Shown: piece after piece, positions 42,245 to 51,115 of the stretch
How positions within the stretch are numbered: the stretch's first letter is position 1
Layout of the letters: each line of letters begins with the position of its first letter
NCBI RefSeq assembly: GCF_020884755.1
Contig: NZ_BPWE01000001.1
Coordinates: 434,001-498,000, forward strand
Reading direction: 5' to 3'
Length of the DNA stretch: 64,000 nucleotides
From: Bifidobacterium mizhiense
GTDB taxonomy: Bacteria > Actinomycetota > Actinomycetes > Actinomycetales > Bifidobacteriaceae
The notes under the pieces: model-generated
What the model was told of the DNA's origin: nothing
Database searches by the model: none
The model's input: only the letters and a program-made list of their open reading frames with translations
Made by a program: the position numbers and the translations under genes

Positions 42245-42964
42245 TCAACAGGCGATGCCGCGCTGACGAAGCAGCTGACGCAGACCGCGGATGTCATGGG
42301 CAACAATCCCATCCATGCCCAGTCGGTCAGCCACAGCGACATGCTCAGGATCCGCATCAACGAAGATCGTATGTCCGGGGCTGATGGCGAAACGACGCAG
42401 GGCCAGACGATAGAAGAGCGGATCGGAAAGATCCAGATGCTCCTCTGACGAGATCAGGATGTCCTTCAAGGCAGAGAGCGGCGAAAGGACCTTGGATGCC
42501 GACTCAGTCAGCTGACGGGTCGTTGCCGCCAGACCCCAAAGGGTCAGGCCAGCTCGCTGCAGATCCTCCAGCAGATCAGATGCTCCGGGAAGCAGGCCCT
42601 TCACTGCCAAGGTGTAGTTTTCCAAGCAGACGCGAACCACCCAGGCGACGGCGGGCCCATGAGTGGTTTCATAGTCGGCCAAAGCTCGTTGCGGATCCAC
42701 GCCCAGATTGATCTGTCTGCTGACACAGGCAAAGCCCCAAGGGTCATTCGGATCCAGCACCATATCAACTACACCATCAGGATACTGCCCAACCAGGGCT
42801 CGGCGCTGGTCCCGATCCACCAGGGTTCCGGGCAAAGCGAAGAGGATACTGCCGCCTGGAGCTACGGTATCGGGGCGGTCGTCGCTGTATGAATCCTCGC
42901 CTGACATGTCGCGCGATACGCCTTGACCAGATCCCTGCCGTAACTCCTGATGCTGCCTTGCCAT
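42245..42964 (-). CDS. HAD-superfamily protein lacking catalytic aspartates
   Basis: A 239-residue protein with the haloacid-dehalogenase fold. Motif I, normally DxDGT, reads ILFALPGTLVD, so both the nucleophile and the acid/base Asp are replaced (Ala and Pro). Motif II is LAATTRQ and motif IV is TIFVDADPEHVAVADRLG. A helical cap is present (~60-130). It may be a non-catalytic or binding-only homologue. A disordered N-terminus of ~35 residues precedes the fold; the start could also be ATG 42907. It ends 8 nt from the regulator gene, tail to tail. Confidence 0.75.
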   Translation of the reverse strand: MARQHQELRQGSGQGVSRDMSGEDSYSDDRPDTVAPGGSILFALPGTLVDRDQRRALVGQYPDGVVDMVLDPNDPWGFACVSRQINLGVDPQRALADYETTHGPAVAWVVRVCLENYTLAVKGLLPGASDLLEDLQRAGLTLWGLAATTRQLTESASKVLSPLSALKDILISSEEHLDLSDPLFYRLALRRFAISPGHTIFVDADPEHVAVADRLGMDGIVAHDIRGLRQLLRQRGIAC

Positions 42965-43111
42965 GCCCCCAGACTAGGCATCTGAGCCTACAACGTGGTC
43001 AATCACTAGGCGAAGACCATTGCTTGGATATATTGAGACCAGCAATGGTCGGATCTTTCGTTTTGCGACCTGCCCGGGGCGGAAGTCCCGCCTGGCTTGA
43101 AAGGAGCCGTC

Positions 43112-43723
43112 ATGCGTCGACTGCTGCTCACATCCTCATTCTCCGCTACCGCTGACAGGCTGCCCGTCTTCCTTGAGGACTCGCCCAAGAATCATACGGT
43201 GGCTTTCATCCCCACGGCTAACCTTCCACAGCGTTCGGATGGTTATGTCCAGGAGGCTCGCCGGGCTTTCACCGACATGGGCTGCCGGATCGACGACCTG
43301 GAAGTCTCGACCGCCGATCCGGAGACCATACGTCGCAGCCTGGAGGAGGACGACCTGATCTACCTGTCCGGCGGCAACACCTTCTTCCTGTTGCAGGAGC
43401 TGTGCAGCTCAGGGGCTGCTGATCTGATCAGGCAGCAGGTGGATCAAGGCAAACCCTATATCGGCGAATCGGCCGGCGCTGTGGTGACCGGTCCCGATAT
43501 CGGTTTTCTGGATGCCATGGATCCGCGCTCGGCCGCCCCGGATCTGGACTCCACCGCCGGGCTGGGTCTGGTGGACTTCCGTCTCCTCCCCCACCTTGAT
43601 TCCGAGCCTTTCGCCGAGGTGACCAGGAAAATTCTGGACCGCTACGGTGACGAGGGGCCAATGGTGGCCATCAGCAACACCCAGGCCGTGGCAGTACGCG
43701 GGCAGTGCCTGACCATCCTTTAG
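43112..43723 (+). CDS. Peptidase E-like (S51) family protein
   Basis: A 203-residue cytoplasmic protein. The S51 fold is shown by LIYLSGGNTFFLLQEL and the nucleophile elbow YIGESAGAVVTGPDIG with Ser in G-x-S-x-G, followed by LVDFRLLPHLD with the catalytic His. Peptidase E hydrolyses Asp-X dipeptides; related proteins are cyanophycinase-like, so specificity is open. The start ATG 43112 has AAAGGAG seven bases upstream. It converges on the ClC gene with an 11-nt gap. Confidence 0.87.
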   Translation: MRRLLLTSSFSATADRLPVFLEDSPKNHTVAFIPTANLPQRSDGYVQEARRAFTDMGCRIDDLEVSTADPETIRRSLEEDDLIYLSGGNTFFLLQELCSSGAADLIRQQVDQGKPYIGESAGAVVTGPDIGFLDAMDPRSAAPDLDSTAGLGLVDFRLLPHLDSEPFAEVTRKILDRYGDEGPMVAISNTQAVAVRGQCLTIL

Positions 43724-43734
43724 AACACCACAAG

Positions 43735-45336
43735 TCAGCGACAGAGGCCTTCCATGACCTGACGGGCCTGGTCCAGACGATCGCCCGGACAGAGCAGGAT
43801 GACACCGTCTCCGGCAAGCAGCCGCAAATCTCCTGCGGGAATCAGCCGATGCTCGCCCCGGCGAAGACCGACTACGGCGCATCCGTTCGGCCAGGGGACC
43901 TGCCCTAACAGACGACCAGCCGCCGGGCTGCCATGCTCTATGGGGAACTCGACAGTCACCCTGTCAGGGGCCTGGGCATCGGGAGCATGCCCTCGGCGGT
44001 AACGCTCCAACAGAGCCTCGTAAATGGGCTCGACGCCTAGCAGATCAGACACCATCAGGGCTGTGAAGGCGCACAGGGCCACGGGGAGCATATGGACCAG
44101 AGAGCCGGACATCTCCACCGTCAGCAGGATGGAGGTTATGGGGGCCTTGACCGAGGCCGTCAGGGTGCCTGCCATGGCACAGACCGCGCAGACCGGAATG
44201 ATCCGAACGGGCATTCCCAGAGCGGCCGCACCCATCCCGCACAGTGATCCGGTCAGCGTGCCAACTGCCAGGATGGGCATGAAGATGCCACCAGGGGCGC
44301 CGCTGCCGAAGGAGCTGGCCGTAAAGAGCATCTTGACCAGAAGCAGAACCAGCAGGTTGACGGCCACCGACCAGGCCAGCTCACGAACGCCTTCCGCCTT
44401 GCCGATCAGATCCTCGCCGCCACCCAGAACAGCAGGCAGCACCAATCCGACCGGCAGGGCCAGGAAGAGGGAGATCACCGGTCCCAGCTTCGAGGGCAGA
44501 TGGCTGTAAAGGCTCTGCGCTCCCAGCAGCAGACGGTTCATGGCAGCTCCCACAAGGCCGGCCACCAGCCCAAGGGGGATCATCAGCAGATACTGGGCGA
44601 TGGTCAGCTGTGGCATAGCTGTGAAGTCCAGGACCGGACGCAGGCCGAAACGGTTTTTGGCAATAAAATCAGCACTCAGGCAGGCCATGGCTGCTGACAG
44701 AAGAATCATTGGAGAAAAGGACCGGTGGATCTCCTCCAGGGCGAAGACCATCCCCGACAAGGGCGCGTTGAAGGCTGCAGACAGACCGGCAGCCGCGCCG
44801 GAGGTCACCAGGCAGGTCTCCTCCACACGGTCCCGACGCAATCCTCGGGAAACCAGCTGGGAACCGGCTGCGCCGATCTGTACCGAGGGCCCCTCACGCC
44901 CCAGAGACAGGCCGAACATGCCGCAGGCCAGACCGCCCAGGAATCGTACGCCCAGCACAGGCAGGGCAGGCATGCGCATACCGTGGATGACCACGCCCTC
45001 CACCTGCGGAATGCCGGAACCGGAGGCCATGGGAACCCGGCCGACCATCCAGGCCAGGGCCAGGCCCACCAGCAGGGCGGCCAGCAGCCAAGGAAAAATC
45101 ATCAGGGGCCGGTCACGCATCTGTGCGTAGGCCCATCGAGCGAACTGTGTGCCGTAGCCGATGCCCTGCCGGTAGAGCACCACCAGCACTCCCACCAACA
45201 GTCCGCAACAGGCGGCCCTGAACGCCACCAGCCACCGGCTTGCTCGACCCGATCTGGTCGCCTGCAGCTGGTCGGAACGATGGGTTTGATCCATCTCATC
45301 TGCCGACGGCTTTCCCCTAGACAGATTCAGCCTCAC
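43735..45336 (-). CDS. ClC-family chloride channel/antiporter
   Basis: A 533-residue membrane protein. The selectivity-filter segments are visible: GSGIPQVEG, GREGPSVQIGAAG and GSGAPGGIFMP, with the last anion-site region lower in conservation. The gating Glu is present in GREGP, consistent with a transporter or gated channel. A C-terminal TrkA_C-like domain (~460-530), LIPAGDLRLLAGDGVILLC, may sense a ligand. GTG 45336 was chosen because AAGGAG lies seven bases upstream; ATG 45294 would shorten it by 14 residues. Family role: acid resistance or anion homeostasis. Confidence 0.92.
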   Translation of the reverse strand: MRLNLSRGKPSADEMDQTHRSDQLQATRSGRASRWLVAFRAACCGLLVGVLVVLYRQGIGYGTQFARWAYAQMRDRPLMIFPWLLAALLVGLALAWMVGRVPMASGSGIPQVEGVVIHGMRMPALPVLGVRFLGGLACGMFGLSLGREGPSVQIGAAGSQLVSRGLRRDRVEETCLVTSGAAAGLSAAFNAPLSGMVFALEEIHRSFSPMILLSAAMACLSADFIAKNRFGLRPVLDFTAMPQLTIAQYLLMIPLGLVAGLVGAAMNRLLLGAQSLYSHLPSKLGPVISLFLALPVGLVLPAVLGGGEDLIGKAEGVRELAWSVAVNLLVLLLVKMLFTASSFGSGAPGGIFMPILAVGTLTGSLCGMGAAALGMPVRIIPVCAVCAMAGTLTASVKAPITSILLTVEMSGSLVHMLPVALCAFTALMVSDLLGVEPIYEALLERYRRGHAPDAQAPDRVTVEFPIEHGSPAAGRLLGQVPWPNGCAVVGLRRGEHRLIPAGDLRLLAGDGVILLCPGDRLDQARQVMEGLCR

Positions 45337-45421
45337 CGGTCTGCTCCTTCCCTCCTTCGCGCACAACGGTTTCCAGCTTCTCTCACGGCAGAGACCAGGA
45401 GCAATGGCTGAGTCGACGGCT

Positions 45422-45885
45422 TCAACTCTCCGGCAGTATGAACACCTGGGATGCCAGCTTCCGTGCAAGATCCAGCAGCGAGACCCGGCCCGGCACCGTA
45501 TCCAGACACTGGTGCAGGGTGGCAGCCGAGGCCATGTGCAGCCTTCGGCATCCGACCACTTCCCGCACCTGGTGCAAATCAGGGCGCACTATGCCTTGGA
45601 CACCAGAAGTATTAGCAGACCTCCAGCGTCCTCCAGCAGCAGGAACTTGGAGAGGTTTTCTACAGAGAGCCCCAGCATGTCAGCAATGCCCAGTTCCATG
45701 CCCTGGTCGATAGTGTCCAAGGGCGGATGCTGAACGACGCGCCGATTCGTCCCCAAGCCGTCCAAATGCTCTCACACGGACAAGGGAACCATCCTGTTCC
45801 CCGAGTCCATCGACTTCTTTCCCATATCGTCCAGGACGCCGAGATCCGCTGCTGCAGGTTCAGCGTTGTCATTGTCTAGGCTCAT
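45422..45885 (-). pseudogene. Degraded gene with an in-frame stop and a frameshift
   Basis: From ATG 45885 (AAGGTG upstream) 37 codons run to TGA at 45774-45772; the same frame then stays open for 60 codons to TAG 45591-45589. From about 45610 the +2 frame takes over and runs to TGA at 45424-45422 with protein-like sequence such as GIVRPDLHQVREVVGCRRLH and LDLARKLASQVFILPES. The segment between the stops (IDQGMELGIADMLGLSVENL) also looks coding. Together they imply a ~150-residue soluble protein now broken by two lesions. Family not recognised. It starts 10 nt after the stop of the membrane-protein gene and was once its operon partner. Confidence 0.55.
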
Positions 45886-45895
45886 GAGCACCTTG

Positions 45896-46393
45896 TCAGT
45901 CGTTGGCCACCTCTGAGTCGGGCTTCAGCTCCTTCTCCTTCTGGCCTATCCGCTTTCTGTCTATGCGATAGTAAGCGTTGAAGAGACCGCCGGAGGTCAG
46001 CAGGAAGACAAGAAGAACCAGCAGCCATATGTTCTCTTCGGCATCGTATGTCTCAAGCAATTCATAAGAGGAGGAGATCATCTTCAGCCAACCTGCAACT
46101 GACACGAAGTACCAGGCAGTCGCCTGGTCAAGGAAGCTCAGCGCCCGTCGCCGTTCTGACCGGGTCCTGGTGGCCTGGCGGAGAATTTCGTGCCCGCGTT
46201 TGCGCTCCAAGTGGATCTTGACGATGGGGGCCAGCCACCACCAGGGCGAGACCTCATCCCAATTCTTGCTAAGCTGATCAAAGTCGTCCAGGAGCTCCTG
46301 ATATTCCTGCAGCTCCATCAGCCCCTGGAAGAGCGGGAATGTGAAAAGCAACCAATCCCCGATCAAAGAGACAATGGCGATGAATTGATCCAC
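45896..46393 (-). CDS. Hypothetical membrane protein
   Basis: A 165-residue protein of unknown family. A hydrophobic N-terminal segment (~3-27, AIVSLIGDWLLFTFPLFQG), a Trp-rich patch (SPWWWLAP), a basic helical middle part and a clear C-terminal membrane helix pair (~90-145) are visible. GTG 46393 is supported by AAAGG seven bases upstream; the frame extends to 46423 without a ribosome binding site. Its downstream partner gene is decayed, which may mean this gene is also losing its role. Confidence 0.6.
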   Translation of the reverse strand: MDQFIAIVSLIGDWLLFTFPLFQGLMELQEYQELLDDFDQLSKNWDEVSPWWWLAPIVKIHLERKRGHEILRQATRTRSERRRALSFLDQATAWYFVSVAGWLKMISSSYELLETYDAEENIWLLVLLVFLLTSGGLFNAYYRIDRKRIGQKEKELKPDSEVAND

Positions 46394-46529
46394 GACCCGA
46401 CCTTTCCCTTGCAGAGCCGACACCCAAGGGTCGGCTCGCGTGATTACGCATGGCTACCATCCATCATTGTAGGCACCAGGTTCCAGCCCAAACCGCTCTG
46501 CGAACACGGGATTTTGAGCGAATACAAGA

Positions 46530-46555
46530 ATGCCCCGGAATGAGCTCCGGGGCAT
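46530..46555 (-). terminator. Terminator of tRNA-Ser
   Basis: ATGCCCCGGA and TCCGGGGCAT form a 10-bp stem over a 6-nt loop 8 nt after the tRNA, followed by TCTTGTATT on the minus strand. Confidence 0.8.
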
Positions 46556-46563
46556 CCACCAGG

Positions 46564-46648
46564 CGGACAGGGCGGGATTCGAACCCGCGGTGGCTTGCGC
46601 CACAACGGTTTTCAAGACCGTCTCTTTCGGCCGCTCAGACACCTGTCC
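46564..46648 (-). tRNA. tRNA-Ser (UGA)
   Basis: An 85-nt type II tRNA with a long variable arm (GTGGCGCAAGCCAC), acceptor GGACAGG/CCTGTCC, discriminator G, and anticodon loop CTTGAAA giving TGA. CCA is not encoded. It lies downstream of serS on the same strand. Confidence 0.95.
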
Positions 46649-46741
46649 ATAAGACGTGCCGATCAGGCACGTCACTCATCATACGACATCAAGGTTGGTC
46701 CAACCACCAACGGAATGTCGACCAACCTCGGCAGAGGCGGT

Positions 46742-48028
46742 TCAGGCCTCCCAGGTCTTGGGCTCGATGACCTCCTTGCCGCCCACATAGGAGCGCATGG
46801 CCTCAGGGATGACTATGGAGCCATCGGCGTTCTGGTGGTTCTCCAGGATGGCGACCAGCCAGCGGGTGGTGGCCAGGGTCCCATTCAGGGTGCTGACGGG
46901 ACGCGTGGAGCCGTCCTCCAACCGCTCACGTTCGTTGAGGCGGCGGGCCTGATACTCGGTGCAGTTGGAGGTTGACGTCAGCTCACGGTAGCGACCCTGG
47001 GTGGGCACCCAGGCCTCGCAGTCGAACTTGCGCGCGGCTGAGGACCCCAGGTCCCCTGCAGCGGTGTCGATGATCCGGTAGGGCACGTCCACCTTGGCCA
47101 GCATCTCCTGCTCCATGGCCAGCAACTGCTGGTGCTGGTCACGGGAGTCCTCCTGCTTGCAGTAGACGAACATCTCCACCTTGTCGAACTGGTGGACACG
47201 GATGATGCCCATGGTGTCCTTGCCGGCAGAGCCAGCCTCCCGCCGGTAGCAGCTGGACCAGCCGCAGTAGCGCAGCGGGCCTTGGCTCAGATCCAGAATC
47301 TCATCCTCGTGCATGCCGGCCAGGGAGACCTCCGACGTGCCCACCAGATACTGATCGTCAGGCTCACGCAGACGGTAGATCTCGTCGGCGTGGGCATTCA
47401 GGAAGCCAGTGCCGGCCATGACTTCAGGACGGACCAAGGTGGGTGTAATGGTGGGAATGAATCCATGCTCCATGGCCTGGTCCACGGCCATGGTCAGCAT
47501 GGCGATCTCCAGCCGGGCCACGTCCCCCCTCAGGAAGTAGAAGCGGGAACCGGAAATCTTGACGCCTCTGCGCATGTCGATGCCAGCCACGCCCACGCCC
47601 AGGTCCAGGTGGTTCTTGGGCTCGAAGCCCTCTTTGGCGAAGTCGCGCGGGGTGCCGACCTTCTTGACCACCACGTAGTCGTCCTCGCCGCCCTCCGGCG
47701 CCTCGGGTTCCACTACGTTGCTGAACTTCCACATGAGATCGGTGTACCTGGCGTTGGCCTCGTCGGAGGCTGACTTGCAGGCATTCACCTTCTCGGACAG
47801 GCTCTTGGTCCGGGCCAGAAGGTCGGCTTTCTCATCAGGAGACGCCGAACCCATGCGCTTGCCGAGCGACTTCTGCTCGGCCCTGCAGCTCTCGTAATCC
47901 TGGAGTGCAGCCCTGCGCTCGCTGTCCGCCTTCAGCACTTCGTCGACGAGTTCGACCGATTCGCCGCGTTTACGCTGTGATTCACGGACAACATCCGGAT
48001 GTTCCTGAATGAACCTGATATCTAACAT
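46742..48028 (-). CDS. serS: Seryl-tRNA synthetase
   Basis: SerRS charges tRNA-Ser, encoded just downstream. The 428-residue protein has the N-terminal antiparallel coiled coil (~25-105) that grips the long variable arm, and class II motifs: [10 protein letters not shown]-type [17 protein letters not shown], motif 2 [20 protein letters not shown] and motif 3 region [12 protein letters not shown] with [14 protein letters not shown]. The start ATG 48028 ([16 protein letters not shown]) matches the family. It is separated from tRNA-Ser by ~95 nt. Confidence 0.97.
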   Translation of the reverse strand: MLDIRFIQEHPDVVRESQRKRGESVELVDEVLKADSERRAALQDYESCRAEQKSLGKRMGSASPDEKADLLARTKSLSEKVNACKSASDEANARYTDLMWKFSNVVEPEAPEGGEDDYVVVKKVGTPRDFAKEGFEPKNHLDLGVGVAGIDMRRGVKISGSRFYFLRGDVARLEIAMLTMAVDQAMEHGFIPTITPTLVRPEVMAGTGFLNAHADEIYRLREPDDQYLVGTSEVSLAGMHEDEILDLSQGPLRYCGWSSCYRREAGSAGKDTMGIIRVHQFDKVEMFVYCKQEDSRDQHQQLLAMEQEMLAKVDVPYRIIDTAAGDLGSSAARKFDCEAWVPTQGRYRELTSTSNCTEYQARRLNERERLEDGSTRPVSTLNGTLATTRWLVAILENHQNADGSIVIPEAMRSYVGGKEVIEPKTWEA

Positions 48029-48171
48029 ATCTGAATTGTATGACTTTCAAAGGACACGGAAACCGGCCCCGCACACCTCTTTCCGAGTCCCATGGCCTCT
48101 GCTGCAACCGGCCCGGCCGCGGCGGGAAGGCAGACGCGAACCATCCGTCCCTTATATGCGTCTGCCACGCA

Positions 48172-49047
48172 TCACTTGCCGAATACAGTCTTGCGGAACC
48201 GTTTGCCGGTGGGAGTGCCAGCCAGTCCGCCGATGCCTGTCTCTCTCAGTGATGAGGGCATGCTTTCGCCGATGGACTTCATGGCTGCGATGACCTCGTC
48301 GGGCGGGATCCTGCTGACGCCACCCGACAAGGCGATGTCAGCAGCGATCAAAGCGTTGGCTGTTCCGATGGCGTTGCGATTCACGCAAGGCACCTCCACC
48401 AGTCCGGCCACGGGATCACAGACCAGTCCCAGCAGATTGCTCATGGCGATGGCGAAGGCCTGGGCGCAGGCATCGGGATCGCCCCCTGCGCCCTCAACCG
48501 CCGCAGCGGCAGCCATGCCGGATGCGCTGCCCACCTCGGCCTGGCAGCCGCCTGTAGCTCCGGAGATCATCGCCTTGTTGGCCGTGACCAACCCGAAAGC
48601 GCCTGCCGTGAACAGGCAGCGGATCAGCCCATCGTCATCCAGCCCCAGTCGGTTCTTGAGCACGGCGAGCACTCCGGGCAGGGTTCCCGAGGAACCGGCC
48701 GTGGGCGTCGCGCAGATGATGCCCATGGCCGCATTGACCTCATTGGTGGCCATGGCGGCCTCAACGGCCTGCAGCATGGCATCGCCGCTCAGACTGGTTC
48801 GCGTCTTCCGGTAATGCTCCAGCAAAGCAGCCTGGCCACCGCTCAGCCCAGTCTTGGAAAACACGCCATCGCCCTGGGACCCCCTGGCCACGGCAGCCTG
48901 CATGACCTGCAGGTTCTTGGCCATTCTTGCCCATATTTGCTCACGCGTCTGGCGCGAACGCCGCACTTCCTCGTCGATGGCCACTTCAGATATCGACGAG
49001 CCGCGCTCTTTAGCCATACTCACGAGTTCAGCGATCGAAGTGAACAT
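48172..49047 (-). CDS. sdaAA: L-serine dehydratase, alpha subunit
   Basis: With the beta subunit it deaminates L-serine to pyruvate using a [4Fe-4S] cluster. The 291-residue protein carries cluster cysteines in GIICATPTAGSSGT, GGCQAEVGSASG and LVCDPVAGLVEVPCVNRN, all family hallmarks. It begins 12 nt after the beta subunit stop with GGAGGC upstream, so both form one operon, beta first. Enzyme activity would tie serine use to pyruvate metabolism; it sits beside serS. Confidence 0.94.
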   Translation of the reverse strand: MFTSIAELVSMAKERGSSISEVAIDEEVRRSRQTREQIWARMAKNLQVMQAAVARGSQGDGVFSKTGLSGGQAALLEHYRKTRTSLSGDAMLQAVEAAMATNEVNAAMGIICATPTAGSSGTLPGVLAVLKNRLGLDDDGLIRCLFTAGAFGLVTANKAMISGATGGCQAEVGSASGMAAAAAVEGAGGDPDACAQAFAIAMSNLLGLVCDPVAGLVEVPCVNRNAIGTANALIAADIALSGGVSRIPPDEVIAAMKSIGESMPSSLRETGIGGLAGTPTGKRFRKTVFGK

Positions 49048-49059
49048 GCGCCATGCCTC

Positions 49060-49737
49060 CTAGTCGATATAAATCATCCGGGACGAGTGACCGGCAATCT
49101 GCTGCTGCCGCTGCGTGGACAGCGGATTGTCCAAATCGAACTCGTACACTGCCGTGCCGGCCGGACCCGCGGGCTCATACCTGGTCTGCTTGGTCACGCC
49201 CTCTTCCCGGAGCAGATCGCGTATGCCCTCCAAGCGCCGACCGGAGCCCTCGTCGGATTCATCCAGTTCCACCAGCAGGATGGGCAGCAGCCCTGGAGGA
49301 GTGATCAGGCAGCCGTCCAGGTTGATACGCCGCACTTCAATGGTTCCGCCTCCGATGGAACAAGCCGCGTAGATCACCCGACCGGCTGGGCCCTGCAAGT
49401 CCAGGACGGCGGTGTTCGGGTGGTCGATGGGACTGGGTTCGTCCTCCTCGTGGAAGGTCAAATCCATGCCCTGTCTGCGGGCGATGCCGATGGCATCCGG
49501 CACCCGGGAGTCATCCGGCGCAAAACCCAGCAGGCCGCTGATGATGGCATAGTCGGTACCGTGGCCGCTGTGCGTGCGAGCGAAAGAATCATAATAATGA
49601 ATGTCGGCACGGCTGGGGACACCGCCGGCAAGGATGTGCCCAACCCGTCCAATGGCCACTGCCCCGGCTGTGTGCGAGCTGGAGGGTCCGATCATGATGG
49701 GTCCTATGATGTCGAACACGCTCTTGTACTTATCCAT
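49060..49737 (-). CDS. sdaAB: L-serine dehydratase, beta subunit
   Basis: A 225-residue subunit with the conserved N-terminus YKSVFDIIGPIMIGPSSSHT and GHGTDYAIISGLLG. A C-terminal ACT-like region follows (~145-215, EVRRINLDGC...LLVELDESDEG), which in the family provides regulation or subunit contact. The start ATG 49737 has a perfect AGGAGG five bases upstream; the frame extends to 49863 but that part is not family-like. First gene of the sda operon. Confidence 0.94.
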   Translation of the reverse strand: MDKYKSVFDIIGPIMIGPSSSHTAGAVAIGRVGHILAGGVPSRADIHYYDSFARTHSGHGTDYAIISGLLGFAPDDSRVPDAIGIARRQGMDLTFHEEDEPSPIDHPNTAVLDLQGPAGRVIYAACSIGGGTIEVRRINLDGCLITPPGLLPILLVELDESDEGSGRRLEGIRDLLREEGVTKQTRYEPAGPAGTAVYEFDLDNPLSTQRQQQIAGHSSRMIYID

Positions 49738-49958
49738 GCCTGCCTCCTCTTCCCATACCCCCGGGCTTTCCCGGACTTCCAGCGCACGAAGCCGTTGCAG
49801 CTCCAGACCGAAGGGACCACATGGACCGAATGACATCATAACTTTCCGGTTTTCATAACTCAATCAACTGATACTGTCAGCGTGATTGCTGTAGAGGGTT
49901 CGTTCACGTCGGACACACCCAGGGGGATTCGGGTCGACACCGCGCGCACAATAGAATC

Positions 49959-51053
49959 ATGCCAATTCCAGCGGTCGTCATCCTCGGCATCCTGGCGGTG
50001 GCGGCCATTGTCGTCACAGCAGTGGTGTTGATCATCCGCGCCCAAAGACGGCATAGGTTCGCCATGCAGATCCTGGCTCGGGATGACGACCAGCTCAGCT
50101 ACGCTTTCGTCATCAACCCCTCCAAGCCCCAGGCCGCCGCTGCCCGCGAGCGCATCCAGCAATACTGCCGCGACAAGGGCATCCGCGAATTCAGCTTCAT
50201 CGAAACCCAGCTGGATCGGGACGGAAAGGCCTGCGCCCGCATGGCACTGGAGCGCGGAGCCAACGTAGTCGTTGCCGTGGGCGGGGACGGGACCGTACGC
50301 ACCGTAGCCAGCGCCATGGCATCCAGCGACCATGTCATGGGCATCATCCCTATAGGGACCGGGAATCTCTTCGCGAGGAACATGGGCATTCCCGTTGGCG
50401 ATCTGGACGCCGCCCTGGCCGTGGCCACCTCGTACGGATCCACCCAGGTCGACGTGGGTCGCATGGCTCTGCTGGACCAGGACGATCAGGAACAAGGCCG
50501 CGGTCATGCCTTCCTGATCATCGCCGGCATCGGCTTCGACGCCCTGATGATTGATGACACCGACCCCAATCTGAAGAAGACGGTCAGCTGGCTGGCCTAC
50601 TTCATCAGCGGCGCCAAACATCTGTTCGCGCCCAAGTACACAGCCGACATCACCATCACCCGGCCCGACCAGGTCACACAGACCAACACCTCGGTGACCT
50701 TCCGCACTTTCATGGCCGGCAACTGCGGGGAGATCCCAGGATTCTCCCTGATGCCCGACGCCTCCTACGAGGACGGCATCCTGGACTTCGAGATCATCGA
50801 CACCTCCGCTGGCCTGATCGGCTGGGCCAACCTCTTCGGAGACGTCATGCATCAGACCATCACCCGAAAGGCCAGCCAGAGCCCCCTGTCGACCAACTCC
50901 ACCATCGTCCAGCTGCAGGGAACCAAGGCAGAAATCCGCCTGGAAAAGCCCGCCTTGGCTCAGGTGGACGGCGACATTCTGGGCGAGACCTGCCACCTCG
51001 CACTCAGTGTTGAGCACCGGGCTCTGAACGTGCGGGTCCCCCAGTCCGACTGA
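49959..51053 (+). CDS. Diacylglycerol/sphingosine kinase-like lipid kinase
   Basis: A 364-residue protein with one N-terminal helix (~5-27) anchoring it to the membrane, then a DAGK catalytic domain with [13 protein letters not shown], the nucleotide site [18 protein letters not shown] and [14 protein letters not shown]. The C-terminal YegS/LCB5-like domain contains AGIGFDALM and [20 protein letters not shown]. Such enzymes phosphorylate diacylglycerol or related lipids using ATP. It is monocistronic, divergent from the sda operon and followed by pgm 62 nt later. Confidence 0.88.
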   Translation: MPIPAVVILGILAVAAIVVTAVVLIIRAQRRHRFAMQILARDDDQLSYAFVINPSKPQAAAARERIQQYCRDKGIREFSFIETQLDRDGKACARMALERGANVVVAVGGDGTVRTVASAMASSDHVMGIIPIGTGNLFARNMGIPVGDLDAALAVATSYGSTQVDVGRMALLDQDDQEQGRGHAFLIIAGIGFDALMIDDTDPNLKKTVSWLAYFISGAKHLFAPKYTADITITRPDQVTQTNTSVTFRTFMAGNCGEIPGFSLMPDASYEDGILDFEIIDTSAGLIGWANLFGDVMHQTITRKASQSPLSTNSTIVQLQGTKAEIRLEKPALAQVDGDILGETCHLALSVEHRALNVRVPQSD

Positions 51054-51115
51054 GACCGAAGGAGTCTATTCCCCATCTGCATGCTTTCTCATGCCGGGGT
51101 GGCATGATGGGAGCC

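Noticed and set aside
44540-45130. Rightward open frames inside the ClC gene
   Set aside because: They are antisense shadows of a gene with intact ClC filter motifs and have Arg/Pro/Ser-rich, non-family sequence.
45404-45733. Small rightward frames over the pseudogene
   Set aside because: The minus strand carries the protein-like sequence in connected frames with a ribosome binding site; the plus frames have low-complexity composition.
46450-46770. Rightward open frame covering the tRNA-Ser region
   Set aside because: It runs across a tRNA gene, its terminator and the serS 3' end and has no start signal.
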